A stretch of 64,000 bases of DNA from Amia ocellicauda (lineage: Eukaryota > Chordata > Actinopteri > Amiiformes > Amiidae), in NCBI RefSeq assembly GCF_036373705.1, contig NC_089867.1:24599823-24663822 (forward strand), written 5' to 3'. Positions 1-11,937 of the stretch are shown here, piece by piece (position 1 is the first letter of the stretch; each line of letters opens with the position of its first letter). The translations under genes were made by a program, and so were the position numbers. A model generated the notes under the pieces. The model did not search any database, had not been told where the DNA came from, and worked only from the letters and a program-made list of their open reading frames with translations.

Positions 1-3000
1 GTTCTCAGTGTGTTAATGTGTGTGTGTGTCTGTGTGGCAGGTGTTCTCTGTGTTAATGTGTGTGTGTTTGTTGTGGCAGGTGTTCTCAGTGTGTTAATGT
101 GTGTGTGTGTCTGTGTGGCAGGTGTTCTCAGTGTGTTCATGTGTGTGTCTGTGTGGCAGGTGTTCTCAGTGTGTTAAGGTGTGTGTGTGTCTGTGTGGCA
201 GGTGTTCTCAGTGTGTTAATGTGTGTGTGTGTCTGTGTGGCAGGTGTTCTCAGTGTGTTAATGTGTGTGTGTTTGTTGTGGCAGGTGTTCTCAGTGTGTT
301 AAGGTGTGTGTGTTTCTTGTGGCAGGTGTTCTCAGTGTGTTAATGTGTGTGTGTGTCTGTGTGGCAGGTGTTCTCTGTGTTAATGTGTGTGTGTTTGTTG
401 TGGCAGGTGTTCTCAGTGTGTTAATGTGTGTGTGTGTCTGTGTGGCAGGTGTTCTCAGTGTGTTAAGGTGTGTGTGTTTCTTGTGGCAGGTGTTCTCAGT
501 GTGTTAATGTGTGTGTGTCTGTGTGGCAGGTGTTCTCAGTGTGTTAAGGTGTGTGTGTGTCTGTGTGGCAGGTGTTCTCAGTGTGTTCATGTGTGTGTCT
601 GTGTGGCAGGTGTTCTCAGTGTGTTAAGGTGTGTGTGTGTCTGTGTGGCAGGTGTTCTCAGTGTGTTAATGTGTGTGTGTGTCTGTGTGGCAGGTGTTCT
701 CAGTGTGTTAATGTGTGTGTGTCTGTGTGGCAGGTGTTCTCAGTGTGTTAAGGTGTGTGTGTTTCTTGTGGCAGGTGTTCTCAGTGTGTTAATGTGTGTG
801 TGTGTGTGTGGCAGGTGTTCTCAGTGTGTTAAGGTGTGTGTGTTTCTTGTGGCAGGTGTTCTCAGTGTGTTAATGTGTGTGTGTGTCTGTGTGGCAGGTG
901 TTCTCTGTGTTAATGTGTGTGTGTTTGTTGTGGCAGGTGTTCTCAGTGTGTTAATGTGTGTGTGTGTCTGTGTGGCAGGTGTTCTCAGTGTGTTAAGGTG
1001 TGTGTGTTTCTTGTGGCAGGTGTTCTCAGTGTGTTAATGTGTGTGTGTTTGTTGTGGCAGGTGTTCTCAGTGTGTTAAGGTGTGTGTGTTTCTTGTGGCA
1101 GGTGTTCTCAGTGTGTTAATGTGTGTGTGTGTCTGTGTGGCAGGTGTTCTCTGTGTTAATGTGTGTGTGTTTGTTGTGGCAGGTGTTCTCAGTGTGTTAA
1201 TGTGTGTGTCTGTGTGGCAGGTGTTCTCAGTGTGTTAATGTGTGTGTGTTTGTTGTGGCAGGTGTTCTCAGTGTGTTAAGGTGTGTGTGTTTCTTGTGGC
1301 AGGTGTTCTCAGTGTGTTAATGTGTGTGTGTCTGTGTGGCAGGTGTTCTCTGTGTTAATGTGTGTGTGTTTGTTGTGGCAGGTGTTCTCAGTGTGTTAAT
1401 GTGTGTGTGTGTCTGTGTGGCAGGTGTTCTTTCAGTGTGTTAATGTGTGTGTGTCTGTGTGGCAGGTGTTCTCAGTGTGTTAATGTGTGTGTGTCTGTGT
1501 GGCAGGTGTTCTCAGTGTGTTAATGTGTGTGTGTCTGTGTGGCAGGTGTTCTCAGTGTGTTCATGTGTGTGTTTGTTGTGGCAGGTGTTCTCTCTGTGTG
1601 TGTTTGTTGTGGCAGGTGTTCTCAGTGTGTTAAGGTGTGTGTGTCTGTGTGGCAGGTGTTCTCAGTGTGTTAAGGTGTGTGTGTCTGTGTGGCAGGTGTT
1701 CTCTGTGTTAATGTGTGTGTGTTTGTTGTGGCAGGTGTTCTCAGTGTGTTAAGGTGTGTGTGTTTCTTGTGGCAGGTGTTCTCAGTGTGTTAATGTGTGT
1801 GTGTCTGTGTGGCAGGTGTTCTCTGTGTTAATGTGTGTGTGTTTGTTGTGGCAGGTGTTCTCAGTGTGTTAATGTGTGTGTGTGTCTGTGTGGCAGGTGT
1901 TCTTTCAGTGTGTTAATGTGTGTGTGTTTGTGTGGCAGGTGTTCTCAGTGTGTTAATGTGTGTGTGTCTGTGTGGCAGGTGTTCTCAGTGTGTTAATGTG
2001 TGTGTGTCTGTGTGGCAGGTGTTCTCAGTGTGTTAATGTGTGTGTGTCTGTGTGGCAGGTGTTCTCAGTGTGTTAAGGTGTGTGTGTTTCTTGTGGCAGG
2101 TGTTCTCAGTGTGTTAAGGTGTGTGTGTGTTTCTTGTGGCAGGTGTTCTCTGTGTTAATGTGTGTGTGTTTGTTGTGGCAGGTGTTCTCAGTGTGTTAAG
2201 GTGTGTGTGTTTCTTGTGGCAGGTGTTCTCAGTGTGTTAATGTGTGTGTGTCTGTGTGGCAGGTGTTCTCTCGGTGTGTGTTTCTTGTGGCAGGTGTTCT
2301 CAGTGTGTTAATGTGTGTGTGTCTGTGTGGCAGGTGTTCTCAGTGTGTTTGTTGTGGCAGGTGTTCTCTCTGTGTGTGTTTGTTGTGGCAGGTGTTCTCA
2401 GTGTGTTAATGTGTGTGTGTTTGTTGTGGCAGGTGTTCTCAGTGTGTTAATGTGTGTGTGTGTGTCTGTGTGGCAGGTGTTCTCTGTGTTAATGTGTGTG
2501 TGTTTGTTGTGGCGGGTGTTCTCAGTGTGTTAAGGTGTGTGTGTTTCTTGTGGCAGGTGTTCTCAGTGTGTTAATGTGTGTGTGTCTGTGTGGCAGGTGT
2601 TCTCAGTGTGTTAATGTGTGTGTCTGTGTGGCAGGTGTTCTCAGTGTGTTAAGGTGTGTGTGTGTCTGTGTGGCAGGTGTTCTCAGTGTGTTAATGTGTG
2701 TGTGTTTGTTGTGGCAGGTGTTCTCAGTGTGTTAATGTGTGTGTGTCTGTGTGGCAGGTGTTCTCAGTGTGTTAATGTGTGTGTGTGTCTGTGTGGCAGG
2801 TGTTCTCAGTGTGTTAATGTGTGTGTGTTTGTTGTGGCAGGTGTTCTCAGTGTGTTAAGGTGTGTGTGTTTCTTGTAGCAGGTGTTCTCAGTGTGTTAAT
2901 GTGTGTGTGTGTCTGTGTGGCAGGTGTTCTCTGTGTTAATGTGTGTGTGTTTGTTGTGGCAGGTGTTCTCAGTGTGTTCATGTGTGTGTCTGTGTGGCAG

Positions 3001-6000
3001 GTGTTCTCAGTGTGTTAAGGTGTGTGTGTGTCTGTGTGGCAGGTGTTCTCAGTGTGTTAATGTGTGTGTGTGTCTGTGTGGCAGGTGTTCTCAGTGTGTT
3101 AATGTGTGTGTGTTTGTTGTGGCAGGTGTTCTCAGTGTGTTAAGGTGTGTGTGTTTCTTGTGGCAGGTGTTCTCAGTGTGTTAATGTGTGTGTGTGTCTG
3201 TGTGGCAGGTGTTCTCTGTGTTAATGTGTGTGTGTTTGTTGTGGCAGGTGTTCTCAGTGTGTTAATGTGTGTGTCTGTGTGGCAGGTGTTCTCAGTGTGT
3301 TAATGTGTGTGTGTTTGTTGTGGCAGGTGTTCTCAGTGTGTTAATGTGTGTGTGTCTGTGTGGCAGGTGTTCTCAGTGTGTTAATGTGTGTGTGTGTCTG
3401 TGTGGCAGGTGTTCTCAGTGTGTTAATGTGTGTGTGTTTGTTGTGGCAGGTGTTCTCAGTGTGTTAAGGTGTGTGTGTTTCTTGTAGCAGGTGTTCTCAG
3501 TGTGTTAATGTGTGTGTGTGTCTGTGTGGCAGGTGTTCTCTGTGTTAATGTGTGTGTGTTTGTTGTGGCAGGTGTTCTCAGTGTGTTCATGTGTGTGTCT
3601 GTGTGGCAGGTGTTCTCAGTGTGTTAAGGTGTGTGTGTGTCTGTGTGGCAGGTGTTCTCAGTGTGTTAATGTGTGTGTGTGTCTGTGTGGCAGGTGTTCT
3701 CAGTGTGTTAATGTGTGTGTGTTTGTTGTGGCAGGTGTTCTCAGTGTGTTAAGGTGTGTGTGTTTGTTGTGGCAGGTGTTCTCAGTGTGTTAATGTGTGT
3801 GTCTGTGTGGCAGGTGTTCTCAGTGTGTTAATGTGTGTGTGTTTGTTGTGGCAGGTGTTCTCAGTGTGTTAAGGTGTGTGTGTGTCTGTGTGGCAGGTGT
3901 TCTCAGTGTGTTAAGGTGTGTGTGTTTCTTGTGGCAGGTGTTCTCAGTGTGTTAAGGTGTGTGTGTGTTTGTTGTGGCAGGTGTTCTCAGTGTGTTAATG
4001 TGTGTGTGTGTCTGTGTGGCAGGTGTTCTCTGTGTTAATGTGTGTGTGTTTGTTGTTACGGGTGTTCTCAGTGTGTTAAGGTGTGTGTGTTTCTTGTGGC
4101 AGGTGTTCTCAGTGTGTTAATGTGTGTGTGTCTGTGTGGCAGGTGTTCTCAGTGTGTTAATGTGTGTGTGTGTCTGTGTGGCAGGTGTTCTCAGTGTGTT
4201 AATGTGTGTGTGTGTGTGTGGCAGGTGTTCTCAGTGTGTTAATGTGTGTGTGTTTGTTGTGGCAGGTGTTCTCAGTGTGTTAAGGTGTGTGTGTTTCTTG
4301 TGGCAGGTGTTCTCAGTGTGTTAATGTGTGTGTGTGTCTGTGTGGCAGGTGTTCTCTGTGTTAATGTGTGTGTGTTTGTTGTGGCAGGTGTTCTCAGTGT
4401 GTTAATGTGTGTGTGTGTCTGTGTGGCAGGTGTTCTTTCAGTGTGTTAATGTGTGTGTGTCTGTGTGGCAGGTGTTCTCAGTGTGTTAAGGTGTGTGTGT
4501 CTGTGTGGCAGGTGTTCTCTGTGTTAATGTGTGTGTGTTTGTTGTGGCAGGTGTTCTCAGTGTCTTAAGGTGTGTGTGTTTCTTGTGGCAGGTGTTCTCA
4601 GTGTGTTAATGTGTGTGTCTGTGTGGCAGGTGTTCTCAGTGTGTTAATGTGTGTGTGTTTGTTGTGGCAGGTGTTCTCAGTGTGTTAAGGTGTGTGTGTT
4701 TCTTGTGGCAGGTGTTCTCAGTGTGTTAATGTGTGTGTGTCTGTGTGGCAGGTGTTCTCAGTGTGTTAATGTGTGTGTGTCTGTGTGGCAGGTGTTCTCA
4801 GTGTGTTAATGTGTGTGTGTCTGTGTGGCAGGTGTTCTCAGTGTGTTAAGGTGTGTGTGTTTCTTGTGGCAGGTGTTCTCAGTGTGTTAAGGTGTGTGTG
4901 TTTCTTGTGGCAGGTGTTCTCAGTGTGTTAATGTGTGTGTGTCTGTGTGGCAGGTGTTCTCAGTGTGTTAAGGTGTGTGTGTTTCTTGTGGCAGGTGTTC
5001 TCAGTGTGTTAATGTGTGTGTGTGTCTGTGTGGCAGGTGTTCTCTGTGTTAATGTGTGTGTGTTTGTTGTGGCAGGTGTTCTCAGTGTGTTAATGTGTGT
5101 GTCTGTGTGGCAGGTGTTCTCAGTGTGTTAATGTGTGTGTGTTTGTTGTGGCAGGTGTTCTCAGTGTGTTAAGGTGTGTGTGTTTCTTGTGGCAGGTGTT
5201 CTCTGTGTTAATGTGTGTGTGTCTGTGTGGCAGGTGTTCTTTCAGTGTGTTAATGTGTGTGTGTCTGTGTGGCAGGTGTTCTCAGTGTGTTAATGTGTGT
5301 GTGTCTGTGTGGCAGGTGTTCTCAGTGTGTTAATGTGTGTGTGTCTGTGTGGCAGGTGTTCTCAGTGTGTTAATGTGTGTGTGTCTGTGTGGCAGGTGTT
5401 CTCAGTGTGTTAATGTGTGTGTGTTTGTTGTGGCAGGTGTTCTCAGTGTGTTAAGGTGTGTGTGTTTCTTGTGGCAGGTGTTCTCAGTGTGTTAATGTGT
5501 GTGTGTGTCTGTGTGGCAGGTGTTCTCTGTGTTAATGTGTGTGTGTTTGTTGTGGCGGGTGTTCTCAGTGTGTTAAGGTGTGTGTGTTTCTTGTGGCAGG
5601 TGTTCTCAGTGTGTTAATGTGTGTGTGTCTGTGTGGCAGGTGTTCTCAGTGTGTTAATGTGTGTGTGTCTGTGTGGCAGGTGTTCTCAGTGTGTTAAGGT
5701 GTGTGTGTTTCTTGTGGCAGGTGTTCTCAGTGTGTTAATGTGTGTGTGTGTGTCTGTGTGGCAGGTGTTCTCTGTGTTAATGTGTGTGTGTTTGTTGTGG
5801 CAGGTGTTCTCAGTGTGTTAATGTGTGTGTGTGTCTGTGTGGCAGGTGTTCTCAGTGTGTTAATGTGTGTGTGTGTCTGTGTGGCAGGTGTTCTCTGTGT
5901 TAATGTGTGTGTGTTTGTTGTGGCAGGTGTTCTCAGTGTGTTAATGTGTGTGTCTGTGTGGCAGGTGTTCTCAGTGTGTTAATGTGTGTGTGTTTGTTGT

Positions 6001-9000
6001 GGCAGGTGTTCTCAGTGTGTTAAGGTGTGTGTGTTTCTTGTGGCAGGTGTTCTCAGTGTGTTAATGTGTGTGTGTCTGTGTGGCAGGTGTTCTCTGTGTT
6101 AATGTGTGTGTGTTTGTTGTGGCAGGTGTTCTCAGTGTGTTAATGTGTGTGTGTGTCTGTGTGGCAGGTGTTCTTTCAGTGTGTTAATGTGTGTGTTTGT
6201 TGTGGCAGGTGTTCTCTCTGTGTGTTTGTTGTGGCAGGTGTTCTCAGTGTGTTAATGTGTGTGTGTGTCTGTGTGGCAGGTGTTCTCTGTGTTAATGTGT
6301 GTGTGTTTGTTGTGGCGGGTGTTCTCAGTGTGTTAAGGTGTGTGTGTCTGTGTGGCAGGTGTTCTCAGTGTGTTAATGTGTGTGTGTGTCTGTGTGGCAG
6401 GTGTTCTCAGTGTGTTAATGTGTGTGTGTCTGTGTGGCAGGTGTTCTCAGTGTGTTAATGTGTGTGTGTGTCTGTGTGGCAGGTGTTCTCAGTGTGTTAA
6501 TGTGTGTGTGTTTGTTGTGGCAGGTGTTCTCAGTGTGTTAAGGTGTGTGTGTTTCTTGTGGCAGGTGTTCTCAGTGTGTTAATGTGTGTGTTTGTTGTGG
6601 CAGGTGTTCTCTCTCTGTGTGTTTGTTGTGGCAGGTGTTCTCAGTGTGTTAATGTGTGTGTGTTTGTTGTGGCAGGTGTTCTCAGTGTGTTAAGGTGTGT
6701 GTGTCTGTGTGGCAGGTGTTCTCTGTGTTAATGTGTGTGTGTTTGTTGTGGCGGGTGTTCTCAGTGTGTTAAGGTGTGTGTGTTTCTTGTGGCAGGTGTT
6801 CTCAGTGTGTTAATGTGTGTGTGTCTGTGTGGCAGGTGTTCTCAGTGTGTTAATGTGTGTGTGTTTGTTGTGGCAGGTGTTCTCAGTGTGTTAAGGTGTG
6901 TGTGTGTCTGTGTGGCAGGTGTTCTCAGTGTGTTAATGTGTGTGTCTGTGTGGCAGGTGTTCTCAGTGTGTTAATGTGTGTGTGTGTCTGTGTGGCAGGT
7001 GTTCTCAGTGTGTTAATGTGTGTGTGTTTGTTGTGGCAGGTGTTCTCAGTGTGTTAAGGTGTGTGTGTTTCTTGTGGCAGGTGTTCTCAGTGTGTTAATG
7101 TGTGTGTGTGTCTGTGTGGCAGGTGTTCTCTGTGTTAATGTGTGTGTGTTTGTTGTGGCAGGTGTTCTCAGTGTGTTAATGTGTGTGTGTGTGTCTGTGT
7201 GGCAGGTGTTCTTTCAGTGTGTTAATGTGTGTGTGTCTGTGTGGCAGGTGTTCTCTCTGTGTGTGTTTGTTGTGGCAGGTGTTCTCTCTGTGTGTTTGTT
7301 GTGGCAGGTGTTCTCTCTGTGTGTTTGTTGTGGCAGGTGTTCTCTCTGTGTTTGTTGTGGCAGGTGTTCTCAGTGTGTTAATGTGTGTGTGTTTGTTGTG
7401 GCAGGTGTTCTCAGTGTGTTAAGGTGTGTGTGTCTGTGTGGCAGGTGTTCTCAGTGTGTTAATGTGTGTGTGTTTGTTGTGGCAGGTGTTCTCAGTGTGT
7501 TAAGGTGTGTGTGTGTCTGTGTGGCAGGTGTTCTCAGTGTGTTAATGTGTGTGTCTGTGTGGCAGGTGTTCTCAGTGTGTTAATGTGTGTGTGTGTCTGT
7601 GTGGCAGGTGTTCTCAGTGTGTTAATGTGTGTGTGTTTGTTGTGGCAGGTGTTCTCAGTGTGTTAAGGTGTGTGTGTTTCTTGTGGCAGGTGTTCTCAGT
7701 GTGTTAATGTGTGTGTGTGTCTGTGTGGCAGGTGTTCTCTGTGTTAATGTGTGTGTGTTTGTTGTGGCAGGTGTTCTCAGTGTGTTAATGTGTGTGTGTG
7801 TGTCTGTGTGGCAGGTGTTCTCTCTGTGTGTGTTTGTTGTGGCAGGTGTTCTCTCTGTGTGTTTGTTGTGGCAGGTGTTCTCAGTGTGTTAATGTGTGTG
7901 TGTCTGTGTGGCAGGTGTTCTCTGTGTTAATGTGTGTGTGTTTGTTGTGGCAGGTGTTCTCAGTGTGTTAATGTGTGTGTCTGTGTGGCAGGTGTTCTCA
8001 GTGTGTTAATGTGTGTGTGTTTGTTGTGGCAGGTGTTCTCTGTGTTAATGTGTGTGTCTGTGTGGCAGGTGTTCTCAGTGTGTTAAGGTGTGTGTGTTTC
8101 TTGTGGCAGGTGTTCTCAGTGTGTTAATGTGTGTGTATGTGTCTGTGTGGCAGGTGTTCTTTCAGTGTGTTAATGTGTGTGTTTGTTGTGGCAGGTGTTC
8201 TCTCTGTGTGTGTTTGTTGTGGCAGGTGTTCTCTCTGTGTGTTTGTTGTGGCAGGTGTTCTCTCTGTGTGTTTGTTGTGGCAGGTGTTCTCAGTGTGTTA
8301 ATGTGTGTGTGTTTGTTGTGGCAGGTGTTCTCAGTGTGTTAATGTGTGTGTGTCTGTGTGGCAGGTGTTCTCTGTGTTAATGTGTGTGTGTTTGTTGTGG
8401 CAGGTGTTCTCAGTGTGTTAAGGTGTGTGTGTTTCTTGTGGCAGGTGTTCTCAGTGTGTTAATGTGTGTGTGTGTCTGTGTGGCAGATGTTCTCAGTGTG
8501 TTCATGTGTGTGTTTGTTGTGGCAGGTGTTCTCTCTGTGTGTGTTTGTTGTGGCAGGTGTTCTCAGTGTGTTAAGGTGTGTGTGTCTGTGTGGCAGGTGT
8601 TCTCAGTGTGTTAAGGTGTGTGTGTCTGTGTGGCAGGTGTTCTCTGTGTTAATGTGTGTGTGTTTGTTGTGGCAGGTGTTCTCAGTGTGTTAAGGTGTGT
8701 GTGTTTCTTGTGGCAGGTGTTCTCAGTGTGTTAATGTGTGTGTGTGTCTGTGTGGCAGGTGTTCTCTGTGTTAATGTGTGTGTGTTTGTTGTGGCAGGTG
8801 TTCTCAGTGTGTTAATGTGTGTGTGTCTGTGTGGCAGGTGTTCTCAGTGTGTTAATGTGTGTGTCTGTGTGGCAGGTGTTCTCAGTGTGTTAATGTGTGT
8901 GTGTCTGTGTGGCAGGTGTTCTCAGTGTGTTAATGTGTGTGTGTTTGTTGTGGCAGGTGTTCTCAGTGTGTTAATGTGTGTGTGTCTGTGTGGCAGGTGT

Positions 9001-9340
9001 TCTCAGTGTGTTAATGTGTGTGTGTCTGTGTGGCAGGTGTTCTCAGTGTGTTAATGTGTGTGTGTCTGTGTGGCAGGTGTTCTCAGTGTGTTCATGTGTG
9101 TGTTTGTTGTGGCAGGTGTTCTCTCTGTGTGTGTTTGTTGTGGCAGGTGTTCTCAGTGTGTTAAGGTGTGTGTGTGTCTGTGTGGCAGGTGTTCTCAGTG
9201 TGTTAAGGTGTGTGTGTTTCTTGTGGCAGGTGTTCTCAGTGTGTTAATGTGTGTGTGTTTGTTGTGGCAGGTGTTCTCAGTGTGTTAATGTGTGTGTGTT
9301 TGTTGTGGCAGGTGTTCTCAGTGTGTTAATGTGTGTGTTT
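1..9340. repeat. TG-rich minisatellite (about 41 bp unit) in a ZBTB48 intron
   Basis: An uninterrupted tandem array of about 41 bp units starts before the window and stops just before the first ZBTB48 exon. The unit begins GTGTTCTCAGTGTGTTAATG and ends in one of three tails: TTTGTTGTGGCAG, TTTCTTGTGGCAG or TCTGTGTGGCAG. Variants include units of about 38 bp lacking CAG (GTGTTCTCTGTG), units of about 30 bp (GTGTTCTCTCTGTGTG), and AATG, AAGG or CATG in the middle. At 41 bp per unit there are roughly 230 copies. The unit matches the true intron-exon junction at 9,350/9,351, so it seems to have been born from that splice acceptor. All open frames inside are artefacts of the repeat. Copy number may be wrong in the assembly. 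The + strand is G/T-rich with almost no A or C outside the GGCAG and TTAA positions. Confidence 0.97.
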
Positions 9341-9350
9341 CTTGTGGCAG

Positions 9351-11672
9351 GTGTTCTCGTGCTCTCAGTGCACATTGACTTTCCGCCGGCGGTTGGAGCT
9401 GCGTCTGCACATGGTCAGCCACACCGGAGAAATGCCCAACAAGGTACCGGCCAGTTCCTAATATTCATATTATTGTTATTTGACCGATGTAGTGTGTACC
9501 CCCGTGCCTGACGCCTCTGTGTGTCCTTCTGTCTGTGTACCAGTGCACCTCGTGTCCAGAGCAGTTCATGCAGAAGAAGGACTTGAAGAGCCACCTAATC
9601 AAGGTTCACGGCGCGCCCAAACCCCACGCGGTGAGCGCACAACACCCTACTCCCTGCTGTTGTCGGGATGTGTGTTCTGGGGAAATGGTTAATGTTGATT
9701 GTGCGTTGTGTGTGTGTGTCGTGCTCAGTGCTCGCTGTGTCCCAAGTGCTTCCTGTCCCGCACCGAGCTGCGACTGCACGAGGCCTCCAAGCACCGTGGG
9801 GAGAAGCTGTTCGTGTGCGAGGAGTGCGGACACCGCGCCTCCAGCCGCAACGGCCTGCAGATGCACATCAAGGCCATCCACCGGTGAGCAGGGGCAGCTG
9901 GGGTGGATAGGGGGAGAGGGGCAGGATGTGTTGTCAATGTGGGGGAATCCATAGACTGGTCTTTTGTTACCCTATAAAAAAAATATTGAGCAGTATTGTG
10001 AGTGACTTCCTCTCTAAGTGCTGTGCATCAACCTATTGCATGCTGGGAGAATAGGAGGGTATGTTTTGGCATAGGAGGGCAATTGTGCCGGCCTTGTGCC
10101 CAGGGTGGTCTGGGGTGGTTTAGTGTGTGAAGCAGCAGGAACCCCGCACTGATGACTCTGCTGGGGGCTGTTTGTGTGTTTGTGCGGCAGCAACGAGAGG
10201 CCCTTTGTGTGTGAGTTCTGCAGCCACGCCTTCACGCAGAAGGCCAACCTGAACATGCACCTGCGCACACACACCGGCGAGAAGCCCTTCCAGTGCCACC
10301 TGTGCGGCAAGACCTTCCGCACACAGGGTAACCCCTCTGCTACTGACACACACACACACTCACACACACCTGAATCTGAGTCTCACACCTGAACTACAGC
10401 GATACGGGCAATGGGAAAGCCTGGGGTTCAGGGACTTGTGCTTGTCCTTCCTCCTGATTGTGTGTGTGTTACAGCCAGCCTCGACAAGCACCACCGCACA
10501 CACACGGGCGAGCGGCCGTTCCGCTGTGAATTCTGCGAGCAGCGCTTCACGGAGAAGGGGCCTCTGCTGAGACACGTGGCCAGCAAGCACCAGGAGGGCC
10601 GGCCGCACTACTGCCACATCTGCAGCAAGACCTTCAAAGGTAACCACCGCACTGAAACACACACACAGCGGTCATGTGACTGACGATCGTCCGACCGGTC
10701 ATCTTTACCTGCCCTGTCCCCTTGTTTCTGCCCCCCAGCCATCGAGCAGCTGCGGGTCCATGTGCGCCGACACAAGGGGATGAGGAAGTTTGAGTGCTCC
10801 GAGTGCGGCTACAAGTTCACCAGACAGGTACGGTGAATCTGTGAGGATGTTTTTATTATACCCTTTGAACGAACTTCTGATTTAAAATGGGGGTTCGATT
10901 CTGGAAACCGAGCCGGTGGGTTCGAGGTAGATGCCAAACCCAGTTTTTTGTGGTCAAAATTTGCCAGCAGCTGTTTCAGGGGACTCTGAACCACATGTGT
11001 GTCCCATCTTCAGTTTAACAAGATGTGTATAGATACAGACGGGTGACAAATTAAAGGAAAAACCTGAATCAATGAGTGGAGGAACATATCGAATGCAGAT
11101 GCCTCCTAACAGCTGTACTGCATGATACAATTAAGCAATTAACATCCTGTCATGCTCTGTGGCATGTATAAACATGCTGAGCAGGCCCAGTTGACCTCGA
11201 TTTGTCACCTGTCTGTATATACACACACACATTTCATAATAATGTACTCCTAAAAACCGAAGTGAAACCAGTTTAAATCTCTCCCCCTCTCCAGGCCCAC
11301 CTGCGGCGGCACTCCCAGATACACAACCGGGTGGAGAACTACAACCCTCGGCAGAGGAGGCTGCGCAACCTGGTGGTGGAGGACGAGAAGGCCGAGGTGG
11401 AGGCGGGGGCGGTCCTGCCCGGCGAGGAGGCGGTGGAGGGCGAGGGCACGCTGCCCGGCGACATCATCAGCGTCATGATCCCGTCCGGCACCATCGTGGT
11501 GGAGGAGGTGGTCTCCACGCAGGGGTGCGGCACCAGGGGGGACGAGCCCGGCTTCACGGTGGCCGACGTCATGGAGCAGACCCTGCTGGTGACCGGGGCG
11601 TACCCGCTGCACCACGCCGCGGTCGTCACCGAGGAGCTGGTGGAGGGGGGGGGCACAGTGGATAAGGCCTGA
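9351..11672 (+). CDS. ZBTB48: ZBTB48/TZAP, 3' part: nine C2H2 zinc fingers and C-terminal tail
   Basis: Seven exons join in frame: 9351-9443, 9544-9630, 9729-9883, 10191-10327, 10475-10639, 10739-10827 and 11295-11672 (stop TGA). They encode 367 residues. The nine C2H2 fingers begin with CSQC, CTSC, CSLC, CEEC, CEFC, CHLC, CEFC, CHIC and CSEC. After the last finger comes the arm [20 protein letters not shown], the signature by which I recognise ZBTB48, followed by an acidic, Val/Gly-rich tail. Human ZBTB48 is 688 aa with a BTB domain and eleven fingers, so the BTB domain and the first two fingers should lie upstream of the window. The protein is a nuclear factor that binds TTAGGG telomeric repeats through its last fingers and arm, and limits telomere length. 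The first exon here opens with GTG immediately after a GGCAG acceptor that is itself part of the minisatellite unit. The gene is convergent with KLHL21, as in human. Confidence 0.93.
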
Positions 11673-11931
11673 GCTGGATGAGCCGGGGGTGGGGAGGATG
11701 GGGAAGGGGCGGTTAGAAACTGTCTTGCCCCACTCTCCGAAATTCCCCACCTGCGGTCGCTGCATTGGTCACGATCTGGACTCAGAGGGACCTGGTTAAG
11801 CTGTTATTATAAATGATCAGCCCCCTGTCAATGTGTCGATCAGATAAATCTCTCCGGCCCATGACAGGCTGCTCCACAGCTCAGGCGTGAGCGAAGCCCT
11901 CGAATGCCAAAACGCAAATCAAATGAACAAA

Positions 11932-11937
11932 AATAAA
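11932..11937 (+). terminator. Candidate ZBTB48 polyadenylation signal
   Basis: AATAAA lies 260 bp after the ZBTB48 stop, in ACAAAAATAAAACC, and is followed by a T/C-rich stretch. It is the first canonical signal downstream on this strand. The cleavage site is not verified. Confidence 0.5.

Noticed and set aside
60-9288. Dozens of Cys/Val-rich open frames (MCVCCGRCSQC and similar)
   Set aside because: They are translations of the 41 bp repeat in its three frames, with no gene structure or codon signal.
1-9340. The regular array as a CRISPR array
   Set aside because: Units are contiguous, with no unique spacers, in a vertebrate intron.
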